From the NCBI GenBank assembly GCA_016584305.1, contig JACEEZ010018929.1, forward strand, positions 123,501 to 187,500: DNA of 64,000 nt, in the 5' to 3' direction. Below are positions 50,691 to 62,458 of this stretch, piece by piece (position 1 is the stretch's first letter; every line of letters starts with the position of its first letter). This stretch comes from Chionoecetes opilio (lineage: Eukaryota > Arthropoda > Malacostraca > Decapoda > Majidae). The translations under genes and the position numbers were made by a program. The notes beneath the pieces were generated by a model. That model did no database searches, was not told where the DNA came from, and saw only the letters and a program-made list of their open reading frames with translations.

Positions 50691-51790
50691 TACTAGCCGC
50701 AAAGCCACCCTCCGGGCGGACTTTTTGGCTAGCTCCTGCGGAGGCTATTGGTGGCCTTCGGCCCACCACCTGTGTTTGGTGGCCTTTGCCCACCAAGCAC
50801 AGACTCTCCAATAGCCCTTCTAACTTTCTCTGAAATCCATGGATGTAGAATGTATGAATTAATGCCTTACCCATCACAACACCCATTCACTCACCAATTA
50901 CCCATCACCAGCACCCATTCACTCACCCATTACCATCACCCCCCACCATTACCATCACCCCCCGACCCATTCCTCCCCATTACCCATCACCCCCCACCCA
51001 TTCACTCACCCATTACCCTCACCCCACCCTTACGCCATCACCACACACCCATTCACTCACCCATACCCATCACCCCCCACCCATTCACTCACCCATTACC
51101 CATCACCCCCCCCATTCACTCACCCATTACCATCACCCCCACCTTCAACTCACCATTACCCATCACCACACACCCATTCACTCACCAATTACCCATCACC
51201 ACACACCCATTCACTCACCCATTACCCATCACCCCCACCCATTCACTCACCCATTACCCATCACCCCCCACCCATTCACTCACCCATTACCCATCACCCC
51301 CCACCCATTCACTCACCCATTACCCATCACCACACACCCATTCACTCACCCATTACCCATCACCCCCACACCCATTACCCATCACCACACACCCATTCAC
51401 TCACCCATTACCCATCACCACACACCCATTCACTCACCCATTACCCATCACCCCCCACCTATTCCCTCACCCATCACCCCCACCCATTCACTCACCCATC
51501 ACCCCACCCATTCACTCACCCATTACCCATCACCCTACATCAAGGTTTCCTCAATTCTCGCAAACCATTTTTTTCACAATTCTCGCTAATAGGCTGCTAA
51601 AAAAAAAAAAAAAAAAAAAGTGATCGGATCATCTCATAAGTGGGCTTAAAACCTTCCCCTGCTCGACCCGGTTCCAAAACTGTGCCATATGATGGGATTC
51701 CGCCACGGGGGGCGGAACCTATACCACACACACACACACACACAGACAGACAGACACACACACTTTCGCTTATATTATTATAGATATACA
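50691..51790 (+). mobile_element. TACTAGCCGC-headed repeat with minisatellite core
   Basis: The head is TACTAGCCGCAAAGCC...GCTAGCTCCTGCGGAGG. The core (about 50860-51535) is tandem CACCCATTCACTCACCCATT-like units. The tail, with poly-A at 51600-51619, (CA)n and TTATATTATTATAGATA, resembles a retroposon end. A head fragment is at 26169. The open frame of ~290 codons in the core is repeat-derived. Confidence 0.65.
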
Positions 51791-51853
51791 TACACACACA
51801 CACACACACTCACACACCCATACATACACACACACCCATACATACACACACAC

Positions 51854-51893
<40 letters not shown>

Positions 51894-51934
51894 ATACACA
51901 TACATACACATACAAACACATACATACACACACA
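51727..51934. repeat. (CA)n / (CATA)n microsatellite
   Basis: Alternating CA and CATA runs precede the SINE; another (CA)n follows it at about 52205-52320. Confidence 0.9.
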
Positions 51935-52212
51935 CCTTAGTGTAAGGGTTAGCACGCTCGGCTCACAACCGAGAAGTCCCGGGTTCGATCCCCGGGCGGA
52001 GCGAAGACAGACGGGCGGTCTTCTTAAAACCCGAGCCCCTATCCACCCAGCAGTGAATGGGCACCGGGTGTTAGCCGGGGTTGTGACCCGCCTCCCGGGG
52101 TGGTGGCTTCGGCCAACACTAAGAACTAAGAATGAATGATAAAAATGTTGATATGGAGACGAGGCCATACGAGCGTCGCTATGGCCCTGTAAAATACAAC
52201 TAGATGAATACA
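51935..52212 (+). mobile_element. SINE-1, tRNA-derived, full copy
   Basis: The head TAGTGTAAGGGTTAGCACGC (A box) and GGGTTCGATCCCCGGGCGG (B box) are followed by a body with CACCCAGCAGTGAATGGGC, GGTGGCTTCGGCCAACAC and an end TAAAATACAACTAGATGAA. Fragments or copies lie at 10310, 21790, 54006 and 57075. Confidence 0.85.
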
Positions 52213-52237
52213 CACATGCACTCACTCACACACACAC

Positions 52238-52269
<32 letters not shown>

Positions 52270-52794
52270 ACAAACACACACACACATACATACATACACA
52301 CTCACACACACACTACATACACACACTCAGAGAGAGAGAGAGGGGGAGGGACTACTCGCCCGGCGTGGTAATAGTGGACCGTGAATGCATGAAAAATATA
52401 TGTGGCAACACAGACCACGTCTAAAATCAGCTGTAAATGCAGGGACCACACTCCTTCACGAGTGCCGAGAGTTCCACGTATTATTGGCAACAGGCCTGCG
52501 AGGCCACTTATGGTTAATACCACAACTATTTCCGCTACTGGGGAGCATAATGCATCACTGCCTTTACCTGGCTATTAAAGCACGTGCGGTGTCGTGTAAG
52601 TCTCCACATTATTAGTTGTGTTTCCCCTCGGGCACAGAGTAGTACTACGGTCAGAGAGCGCTACGGACTAGTGCTGTGGACCACAACACTGCAAGGCGGA
52701 GGGCAATGAACTTTTGAAGAAGGAAGCTATGTGTGTAGATTCGTCCGACATGGGCTGCGTGCCGTTCAGTAGGGACACCACCCGGGCCTAGGGA

Positions 52795-53560
52795 TGTGCA
52801 CCGGTTTTCGGTATACCGAAATACCGGTATTTTAGCACCGGTATTTCCGGTATTACCGGTAAAAAAAAAAAATTGGTATATCGGTATCGGTATTGATAGT
52901 GCATCGGTATACCGGTGTCGTGTGGGCAAGTGTCTGTTTATGAGGGAATGTCTGTTTACTAACAAAGGCAAAGAAAACGGGGGTTGAGGGGAATAATTAC
53001 TAATATTGACTTGATCAACAAAAGCATGTCCAGGCGTACTACGACAACAAACCCGTCTTTATTTATCATTAAAGGGGGAGAGGGGGGGGCACGAAGTGGA
53101 ACACTCGCCGACGTCGGCGAGAATCCCTATCGGCGACAGTTATAGGTATGGTTTTGAGCATATATGATATGAGGCATTCAATTTCATACAGAAATGTCTT
53201 AACCACCCGTATATACCCCCATCTCCTGCTCAGAGGACATTCCTGTACGAAATTGAATGCCTCTTATATCATATATGCTCAAAACCATACCTATAACTGT
53301 CGCCGATAGGAATTCTCGCCGACGTCGGCGAGTGTTCCACTTCGTCCCCCCCCCCTCCCCCTTTAATGATAAATAAAGACGGGTTTGTTGTCGTAGTACG
53401 CCTGGACATGCCTTTGTTGATCAAGTCAATATTAGTAATTATTCCCCTCAACGCCCGTTTTCTTTGCCTTTGTTAGTAAACAGACATTCCCTCATAAACA
53501 GACACTTGCCCACACGACACCGGTATCGGTATATTATTTGGTCGGTATTGGATTTCGGTA
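52795..53560. mobile_element. Palindromic element with GGTATACCGG-type ends
   Basis: Arms of about 310 bp (52890-53205 and 53225-53540) are near-perfect complements. Each arm contains the 18-bp perfect palindrome CTCGCCGACGTCGGCGAG (53104-53121 and 53315-53332). Outside are repeated CGGTAT/ATACCG motifs. No coding capacity. Confidence 0.8.
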
Positions 53561-53814
53561 TTGTGTTTTTTTCTCGCAACAGACCGGACTGCCGAGACAC
53601 GTATGGTAGCGTAACGCTCATTGGCTCAGAGCCTCAGAATCTGAGGCGCGTGTTATCATTGGCCGATTAAAGCTCAGCTGACAATGCCGCTCTGACAACC
53701 TCCCTCCCTCCCTCTACCCCTGAGGGAAGAGTCCCCCCGCAAGATCATCACAGAAAATGGATCATTACATATCACACAGGCGTCACTATACAAATCTAGC
53801 CTAGATAAAAACTT

Positions 53815-53819
53815 CATTA

Positions 53820-53852
<33 letters not shown>

Positions 53853-53960
53853 GTCTTAGTCTACTATAATTATGGGTAATAATGGCATCATCATTTTCAT
53901 TATTGTTATTATTATTATGATCCAAATTATTATTATTATTTTATTATTAATATAATTATT
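53815..53960. repeat. (ATT)n-rich tract
   Basis: Two interrupted ATT trinucleotide runs. Confidence 0.85.
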
Positions 53961-54005
53961 TCAAAGATATGTGTGTGTGTGTGACTGACTGTGTATTCAT
54001 CTTCA

Positions 54006-54250
54006 TCTAGTTGTATTTTTACAGGGCCAGAGCAACGCTCGTATGGCCCCGTCTCCATATCAACATTTTTATCATTCATCCTTAATGCTTTGTGTTGGCC
54101 GAAGCCACCACCCCGGAGAGCAGGTCACAAACCCCGGCTAACACCCGGTACCCATTCACTGCTGGGTGGACAAGGGCTCGGGTTTTAAGGAAACAACCCA
54201 TCTGTTTCCGCTCCGTCCGGGGATCGAACCGAGACCACCGAGAAACAAGG
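54006..54250 (-). mobile_element. SINE-1, reverse copy
   Basis: Reverse of the SINE at 51935: CTAGTTGTATTTTTACAGGG, GTTGGCCGAAGCCACCACC and CATTCACTGCTGGGTGG. The tRNA-like head is degraded at 54215-54245 (GGGGATCGAACCGAGACC). Confidence 0.8.
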
Positions 54251-54353
54251 CCTGGTACATCGCCCGTGACGTCACATCATAAGGATACAACCGAGACCAC
54301 CGAGAGACAAGGCCTGGTGGATCGCCCGTGACGTCACACCATAAGGATACAAC

Positions 54354-57022
54354 CCGCTCCACTCCCCGTACAAGTTTACCTACCTAATATAATGTTTATC
54401 AGTATAAAAGATATACTGTTATCTTCGGAAATGCTTGCTCTATAATATTATCAAATAAAAAACCCTAAAACACACAAAGAAAATGCCATTATGAGACTTT
54501 CAAGAAATATGCATTAACTTGAACTCTTCGCCATTTAATATTTTGCTCGCAAACATTTTACATGGAGAATATCAATAGAAGCGGAGCTTAATTAGCTTTC
54601 CATTGATATATTTTGTTTGGTGATAAATGAATTAGCGGCATGCATAAATTAGCGTTAACTAAATATAAAAAATCATGAAATCGGGTAAATTCCTACCTAA
54701 TATATTTTTATCAGTATAAAATATATACTGTTATCTTCGGAAATGTTTGTTCTATAATATTATCAAATAAAAAACCGTAAAACACACTAAAGAAATGCCA
54801 TTATGAGACTTTCAAGAAATATGCATGAACTTAAACTTTTCGCCATTTAATATTTTGTGAAATAACTTTTTATATGGAGAATGTCAATAGAAGCGGAATT
54901 TAATTAGCTTTCCATTGATATATTTCCTTTTCTGATAAATTAATTAGAACCATGCATAAATTACCGTTAACTTAATAAATAACATCATGAAATCTGGGAA
55001 ATTACCCGATTTCATGATGTTATTTATTTAGTTAACGCTAATTTATGCATAGTTCTAATTTATTTATCAGAAAAAGAAATATATCAATGGAAAGCTAATT
55101 AAATTCCGCTTCTATTGATATTCTCCATGTAAAAAGTTGTTTCACAAAATATTAAATGGCGAAAAGTTTAAGTTCATGCATATTTCTTGAAAGTCTCATA
55201 ATGGCATTTCATTAGTGTGTTTTACGGTTTTTATATTTGATAATATTATAGAACAAACATTTCCGAAGATAACAGTATATATTTTATACTGATAAACATA
55301 TATTAGGTAGGAAATTATACGATTTCATGATTTTTTATATCTAGTTAACGCTAATTTATGCATGCCGCTAATTCATTTATCACTAAACGAAATATATCAA
55401 TGGAAAGCTAATTAAACTCCGCTTCTATTGATATTCTCCATGTAAAATGTTTGCGAGCAAAATATTAAATGGCGAAGAGTTTAAGTTAATGCATATTTCT
55501 TGAAAGTCTCATAATGGCCTTTTCTTTGTGTGTTTTACGGTTTTTTATTTGATAATATTATAGAACAAACATTTCCGAAGATAACAGTATATCTTTTATG
55601 CTGATAAACATTATATTAGGTAGGTAAACTTGTACGGGGAGCGGAGCGGGTGGTATCCTTATGGTGTGACGTCACGGGCGATCCACCAGGCCTTATCATC
55701 TCGGTGGCCACGATACAACCCGCTCCGCTCCCCGTACAAGTTTACCTACCCAATATAATGTTTATCAGTATAAAAGATATACTGTTATCTTCGGAAATGC
55801 TTGCTCTATAATATTATCAAATAAAAAACCCTAAAACACACAAAGAAAATGCCATTATGAGACTTTCAAGAAATATGCATTAACTTGAACTCTTCGCCAT
55901 TTAATATTTTGCTCGCAAACATTTTACATGGAGAATATCAATAGAAGCGGAGCTTAATTAGCTTTCCATTGATATATTTTGTTTGGTGATAAATGAATTA
56001 GCGGCATGCATAAATTAGCGTTAACTAAATATAAAAAATCATGAAATCGGGTAAATTCCTACCTAATATATTTTTATCAGTATAAAATATATACTGTTAT
56101 CTTCGGAAATGTTTGTTCTATAATATTATCAAATAAAAAATCGTAAAACACACTAAAGAAATGCCATTATGAGACTTTCAAGAAATATGCATGAACTTAA
56201 ACTTTTCGCCATTTAATATTTTGTGAAATAACTTTTTATATGGAGAATGTCAATAGAAGCGGAATTTAATTAGCTTTCCATTGATATATTTCCTTTTCGG
56301 ATAAATGAATTAGAACTATGCATAAATTAGCGTTAACTAATTAAATAACATCATGAAATCGGGTAATTTTTCCCGATTGATGAGGTTAGTTTATTTAGCT
56401 AACGCTAATTTATGCATGGTTCTAATTCCTTTATCCGAAAAGGAAATATATCAATGGAAAGCTAATTAAAGTCCGCTTCTATTGATATTCTCCATGTAAA
56501 AAGTTTTTACACAAAATATTAAATGGCGAAAAGTTTAAGTTCATGCATATTTCTTGAAAGTCTCATAATGGCATTTCTTTAGTGTGTTTTACGGTTTTTT
56601 ATTTGATAATATTATAGAACAAACATTTCCGAAGATAACAGTATATACAGTATATATTTTATACTGATAAACATATATTAGGTAGGAAATTACCCGATTT
56701 CATGATATTTTATATTTAGTTAACGCTAATTTATGCATGCCGCTAATTCATTTATCACTTAACGAAATATATCAATGGGAAACTAATTAAATTCCGCTTC
56801 CATTGATATTCTCCATGTAAAATGTTTGCGAGCAAAATATTAAATGACGAAGAGTTTAAGTTAATGTATATTTCTTGAGTCTCATAACGGCATTATCTTT
56901 GTGTTTTACGGTTTTTTTATTTGATAATATTATAGAACACACATTTCCGAAGATAACAGTATATCTTTTATGCTGATACACCTGATATTAGGTAGGTAAA
57001 CTTGTACGGGGAGCGGAGCGGG
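54354..57022. mobile_element. Tandem duplication of a 1.3-kb palindromic element
   Basis: Two palindromes (54354-55653 and 55720-57022) start CTCCCCGTACAAGTTTACC and end with its complement. They are separated and flanked by the same spacer (CTTATGGTGTGACGTCACGG...GGCCTTATCATCTCGGTGG). The period is about 1366 bp. Each palindrome arm contains two copies of a ~310-bp unit (TTTATCAGTATAAA ... GCATAAATTAGCGTTAAC), making a four-fold internal structure. No ORFs. Confidence 0.8.
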
Positions 57023-57133
57023 TTATATCCTTATGGTGTGACATCACGGGCGATGTACCAGGGCTTATCATCTCGGTGGCTATGATCGAACCCGGGTTGT
57101 GAACCGAGCGTGCTTCCCTTACACCACGGAGTA

Positions 57134-57290
<157 letters not shown>

Positions 57291-57399
57291 CACACCTCTG
57301 ATAAGACTGACTGACCCCTCGTATCTTTACCATCTATTTTGAAGGAAATCGCGTTTCACGTGTCTCCGTCTACGGCTCTACTATACGCCTTTGAAATAA

Positions 57400-57690
57400 T
57401 AACAAAAATAATAATTAAAAATAAATGATGAAATTATTATAATAATAAAAACAACAATAATAATAATAATAATAATAATGTCAATGGTATTAATGATAAT
57501 AATAAGTTATAATAATAATAATAATAACTCAGATAAAATAATCATAACAATAATAGTGATACTATCAATAATATTGATAACAATAATGATAATAATCAAA
57601 ATGATAATAATAATAATAATAATAATATTGATAATGATCATAATTATAATAATAAAGATACTGATACTACCATCATACTACCTAGATGCA
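57400..57690. repeat. (AAT)n-like low-complexity tract
   Basis: AAT/ATA/GATAAT mixtures over 290 bp. The frame encoding Ile/Asn runs is an artefact. Confidence 0.9.
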
Positions 57691-57754
57691 CACACAGTAC
57701 ACACACACACACACAGACACACGGCTACTCCTATAGTATATTAGATTACTGATG

Positions 57755-58700
57755 CAAAAAAAGAAATGGCCTACCCCAAATAACATTTTATTTTAGGGGG
57801 GTCTATGCTGTACGGTAGGGGTTAAGAATTGTAAAAAAAAAAAAAAAAAAATGGCCTACGCCACATAAAACTTTATGTTAGGGGGTCTATGCTGTACGGT
57901 AGGGGTTACGAATTGTAAAAAAAAAAAAAAAAGAGATGGCCGACGCCAGGGGCGGATTTATGGTGTGTGAGGCCCTATATGTGGGGTACGTGGGAGTGCG
58001 GGGCCCTGAATGAAATGTGGGGTAAAATTCTAGTCCTTTCCAGCCCTTATTCGTTTTTTTTTCTCCAGACCTTCACAGATCCCTTCAGATACCTCTAAAA
58101 CGCATTTATAAAGTGGGGGAGAGATGCCCCCTTCAACGCCCCCTCCCCCCTATATTACCCCCGCCCTGGCCTCCAAAATAAAATGTCTAACCTAACCTCA
58201 CTACAACCTAACCAATAACCTTCTAACGAGATATAAGGGTGGGAAAGGACTACAATTTTACCAGGTTAGGTTAGGTTAGTACTTTATTTTTTTTTTTTTT
58301 TAAACCTCTCCCTTACTTTATTATTACGTTTTAGAGGTATCTGAAGGGATTTGTGAAGGTCTGGATAAAATAAAACCACTAATAAGGGCGGGAAAGGACT
58401 CTAGAATTTTACCAAATGTGGTTCAGATTTCATATTAGTTTAATTGACACTTTTTCCACCCATATTTTACATTATATTGGTACTAATTTGTGGTATATTA
58501 TGGTACATGCAATGTAACAGTGTTTCGAGCAAATAAGAAATGTCCAGCATTCAGATTTTCATTGATAAACATATTTTTTCCTCTGGGGTGCGGGGCCTAG
58601 GCCATAGTTTACTCGGTCCCCCCTTAAATCTGTCAATGGCCGACGCCAGTTACTTTATTTTAGGGGGGTCTATGCCAAGGATAGTACATAGAGGATAGAG
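57755..58700. repeat. ~85-bp tandem repeat, third unit split
   Basis: Units GAAATGGCCTACCCCA..., ATGGCCTACGCCACATAAA... and GATGGCCGACGCC... each contain GGGGGTCTATGCTGTACGG (third: GGGGGGTCTATGCCAAGG) and the first two end in poly-A. The third unit is interrupted at 57947-58638 by a hAT-like MITE. Confidence 0.8.
57947..58638. mobile_element. hAT-like MITE with 8-bp target duplication
   Basis: Left end CAGGGGCGGATTTATGG, right end CTTAAATCTGTCAATG (imperfect complement). GCCGACGC is found exactly on both sides (57939-57946 and 58639-58646). Length 692 bp, no ORF. Confidence 0.85.
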
Positions 58701-60449
<1,749 letters not shown>

Positions 60450-60830
60450 TTTAGAGAGAATATTTGGAGGAAGTACAGTACAAAAAGAAAGGAACTAGAT
60501 GGAATAATGGTGAAGAGATGCTGAGAGAAAATGAGGATGTCAAAAGGTGAATAGAATATTTTGAGGAATTAATGAGTGTTAATAATCCAGCATGGAAGTA
60601 GAAATAAGAGACACCACAACATGGACAGCAAGCAATGGGATATTTGTGTTGCATGATGAGAGGACGTTGAGTAAGGAAGTGAAAAAGGGTATTAAGGGAC
60701 AGCCTTACTTCCTACAGTGACATATACAAGTGAGACTTGGACGTGGAATAAATACCAGAGGTCTAAGATTCAAACAGTGGAAATGAGTTATCTGAAGAGT
60801 GGTTGACATGTGAAGAGAATGGATGGAAAG
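60450..60830 (+). pseudogene. Degenerate LINE reverse-transcriptase 3' end
   Basis: Interrupted frames near 60700-60830 give TSETWTWNKYQRSKIQTVEM and SYLKSG...RMDG, the pattern found at the C-terminal end of RTE/I-type LINE proteins (YxSETWxxxK...IxxxEMxxLR). Many stops. Confidence 0.55.
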
Positions 60831-60832
60831 TA

Positions 60833-61043
60833 TCATGTACACTCATATGTATTCAATATTTCACCCCAAACGTTAGAACCATGATTACTCCTGTGTGAGT
60901 TTGGTAAATCTTCAGTGTCTGCAAACTCCATGGGGTAGTTTTCCAGAGACTTGTGGAGAGCAGTCAATCCCGGGAGATGAGTGTTGTGAATTTCTTTATG
61001 CTGAAGCAATGTCCTTGGCTGTGGGGTAGGTGTCATTGGAGCC
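60833..61043 (-). CDS. Possible terminal exon of an unidentified gene
   Basis: On the - strand an AAACTTTCAG acceptor is followed by 69 open codons ending in TGA: APMTPTPQPRTLLQHKEIHN, THLPGLTALHKSLENYPMEF, ADTEDLPNSHRSNHGSNVWG, then EILNTYECT. Composition is balanced and not repeat-like, unlike surrounding frames. I do not recognise the family. Earlier exons would lie to the right, but none is obvious in the window. It could also be a random open frame. Confidence 0.35.
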
Positions 61044-61212
61044 CTGAAAGTTTCCAAATTTTGGTTAGGAAAAATATCATGACCAATACAAAACATCTTT
61101 TTCCCTTTCTTAATTTTCTGTAAATTCAAATCCCATATTCAGTTGTCATCTTTTTAATCAAGCCAGAAACATATAATGCCACAGAGTATAAATTATATGC
61201 ATAGTTCTAAAC

Positions 61213-61537
61213 CAGAGGTGTTAAACTCATGGCCTGCGGGCCAAATGTGGCCCTTGGGATTGTCATAAGTGGCCCGCGAGAGGATGGTAAAGTTTATCAG
61301 CCCGTGAAATTACGACAGTTATGAAAGAAAATATAATATAATTAATGTATGATTTTGTTGTAATTTTGTGTCAGTTTATCACGTAAAATTAATCAAAATC
61401 AAATAACGTATTCCAGTTAAGTCATCGTGTAAGGCTGTAAACTTCAGTCCTGCAAACATGTTACGTACTTTGTTGGCGCTCGAGACATTAACTAAAATAA
61501 GAATTGGCCCTCGAATATTTTGAGTTTGACACTCCTG
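61213..61537. mobile_element. hAT-like MITE (325 bp)
   Basis: Ends CAGAGGTGTTAAACTCATGG and TTGAGTTTGACACTCCTG with subterminal GCGGGCCAAATGTGGCCC, a widespread hAT MITE pattern. TTCTAAAC and CTTTAAAC flank it (6 of 8 bases equal). Confidence 0.8.
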
Positions 61538-61729
61538 CTTTAAACGCTAATTTCTTGTATGCACACACACACACACACACTCAAAGTGAACAGTTACTAT
61601 CCTTGATAACAGTTAGCTGTGGAAATACACCACGAGTAAAATTCCATTATGTAATGCAATCTGCACGAATATATCTCTTTGTACAAAGATAATTTATTTG
61701 TGCTTTCTCAGCCACGTAGCTTTCCTTAA

Positions 61730-62458
61730 AGTAGTCGTCCAGACCCATTTTTTTTTTGCCGAATTATGTTGAATGTACATTCAAAACACCTAATCCACCA
61801 AAAATAATTGATTTCCAGGCCTTATTTCCGTAAAAACACGACTTTTGTAAAAGCGCGCGAAAAAAAAAATCTCCCTCCAACAGGGCAAACGACTGTTATT
61901 GATGACGTCAGAAAGGGACGCCCGCAGACACTCTGTCTGGCACCTGTCGGCAAATGTTATGATGAGCGATTGTACTTCGGTGTCAGACAGTGAATCTGTC
62001 GCTGTGACAGATTTAGAGTACGATGCTGAATCTGACACCGAAAGAAATGACGCTGGTCGCGTATACTATGAGGAAAACGAACCTCAGATTGTCATGGGAT
62101 CCTATATGTTTGAGCCCGAGTACGAGGTGGATTAACTGGTGTCTCTTTATCTTTCTTTATCTGTCTCTTTATCTTGGCAGGAGGTATGAGATGTGCACTC
62201 GCGCGTATGTCCCCCGGTGAAATTATGAATTATTTAATCATAATTTCTACTAGTTATGGACAATTACAGTATCTTATAAGTTTTAACTACACAATCGATA
62301 TTAATAAACGGCTGTTATTTACCAAATAAGCAGTACATGAGAACAGCAGGGCTGTCATAAGCAATAATGTCAAGGGCTACTTGGCATTATGTCGGCGAGG
62401 AAGAGCAAGGTGGGTGGGGAAATGGGTGCCGTGCGAGGCTACATCAGCTGTGTCCCCC
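61730..62458 (+). mobile_element. TTAA-flanked transposon, copy 3, left part
   Basis: Starts AGTAGTCGTCCAGACCC directly after TTAA (61726-61729) and matches the ends of copies 1 and 2 for about 250 bp. Unlike those, it continues into non-repetitive DNA with a possible coding exon. No right end is seen before 62459, where a second transposon begins, so the rest may be interrupted or beyond the window. Confidence 0.75.
61962..62126 (+). CDS. Possible first exon of the TTAA transposon's protein
   Basis: It encodes [40 protein letters not shown] and PQIVMGSYMFEPEYE, then a weak donor GAG|GTGGAT; without splicing the frame stops two codons later at 62135. The acidic Ser/Asp/Glu-rich start resembles N-termini of many DNA transposases. 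The YMFEPE motif recalls the PYxFEP segment of P2X7-like multicopy proteins, but that link is weak. The first 16 residues are also encoded in copy 2 (- strand, near 34920-34969), so they are conserved between copies. Confidence 0.4.

Larger units (their letters stand above)
50340..52490. mobile_element. Inverted-repeat element with expanded loop
   Basis: Arms at about 50355-50500 and 52325-52480 are complements (CCGGCGTGGTAATAGTGGAC and CCACTGTTACCACGCCGGGC). The loop contains a TACTAGCCGC-headed repeat, a minisatellite, (CA)n and a SINE. Confidence 0.65.

Noticed and set aside
50748..51623. 291-codon frame rich in Pro/Ile/Thr/His
   Set aside because: Encoded by CACCCATTCACTCACCC-type minisatellite units; length differences between units are not multiples of three in a way that suggests selection.
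51950..52003. Possible tRNA gene (A and B boxes, CCCGGGTTCGATCCCCGGG)
   Set aside because: The tRNA-like head is joined to a shared 200-bp body found at several other places, so it is a SINE. The same applies to 15117, 25690 and 38118.
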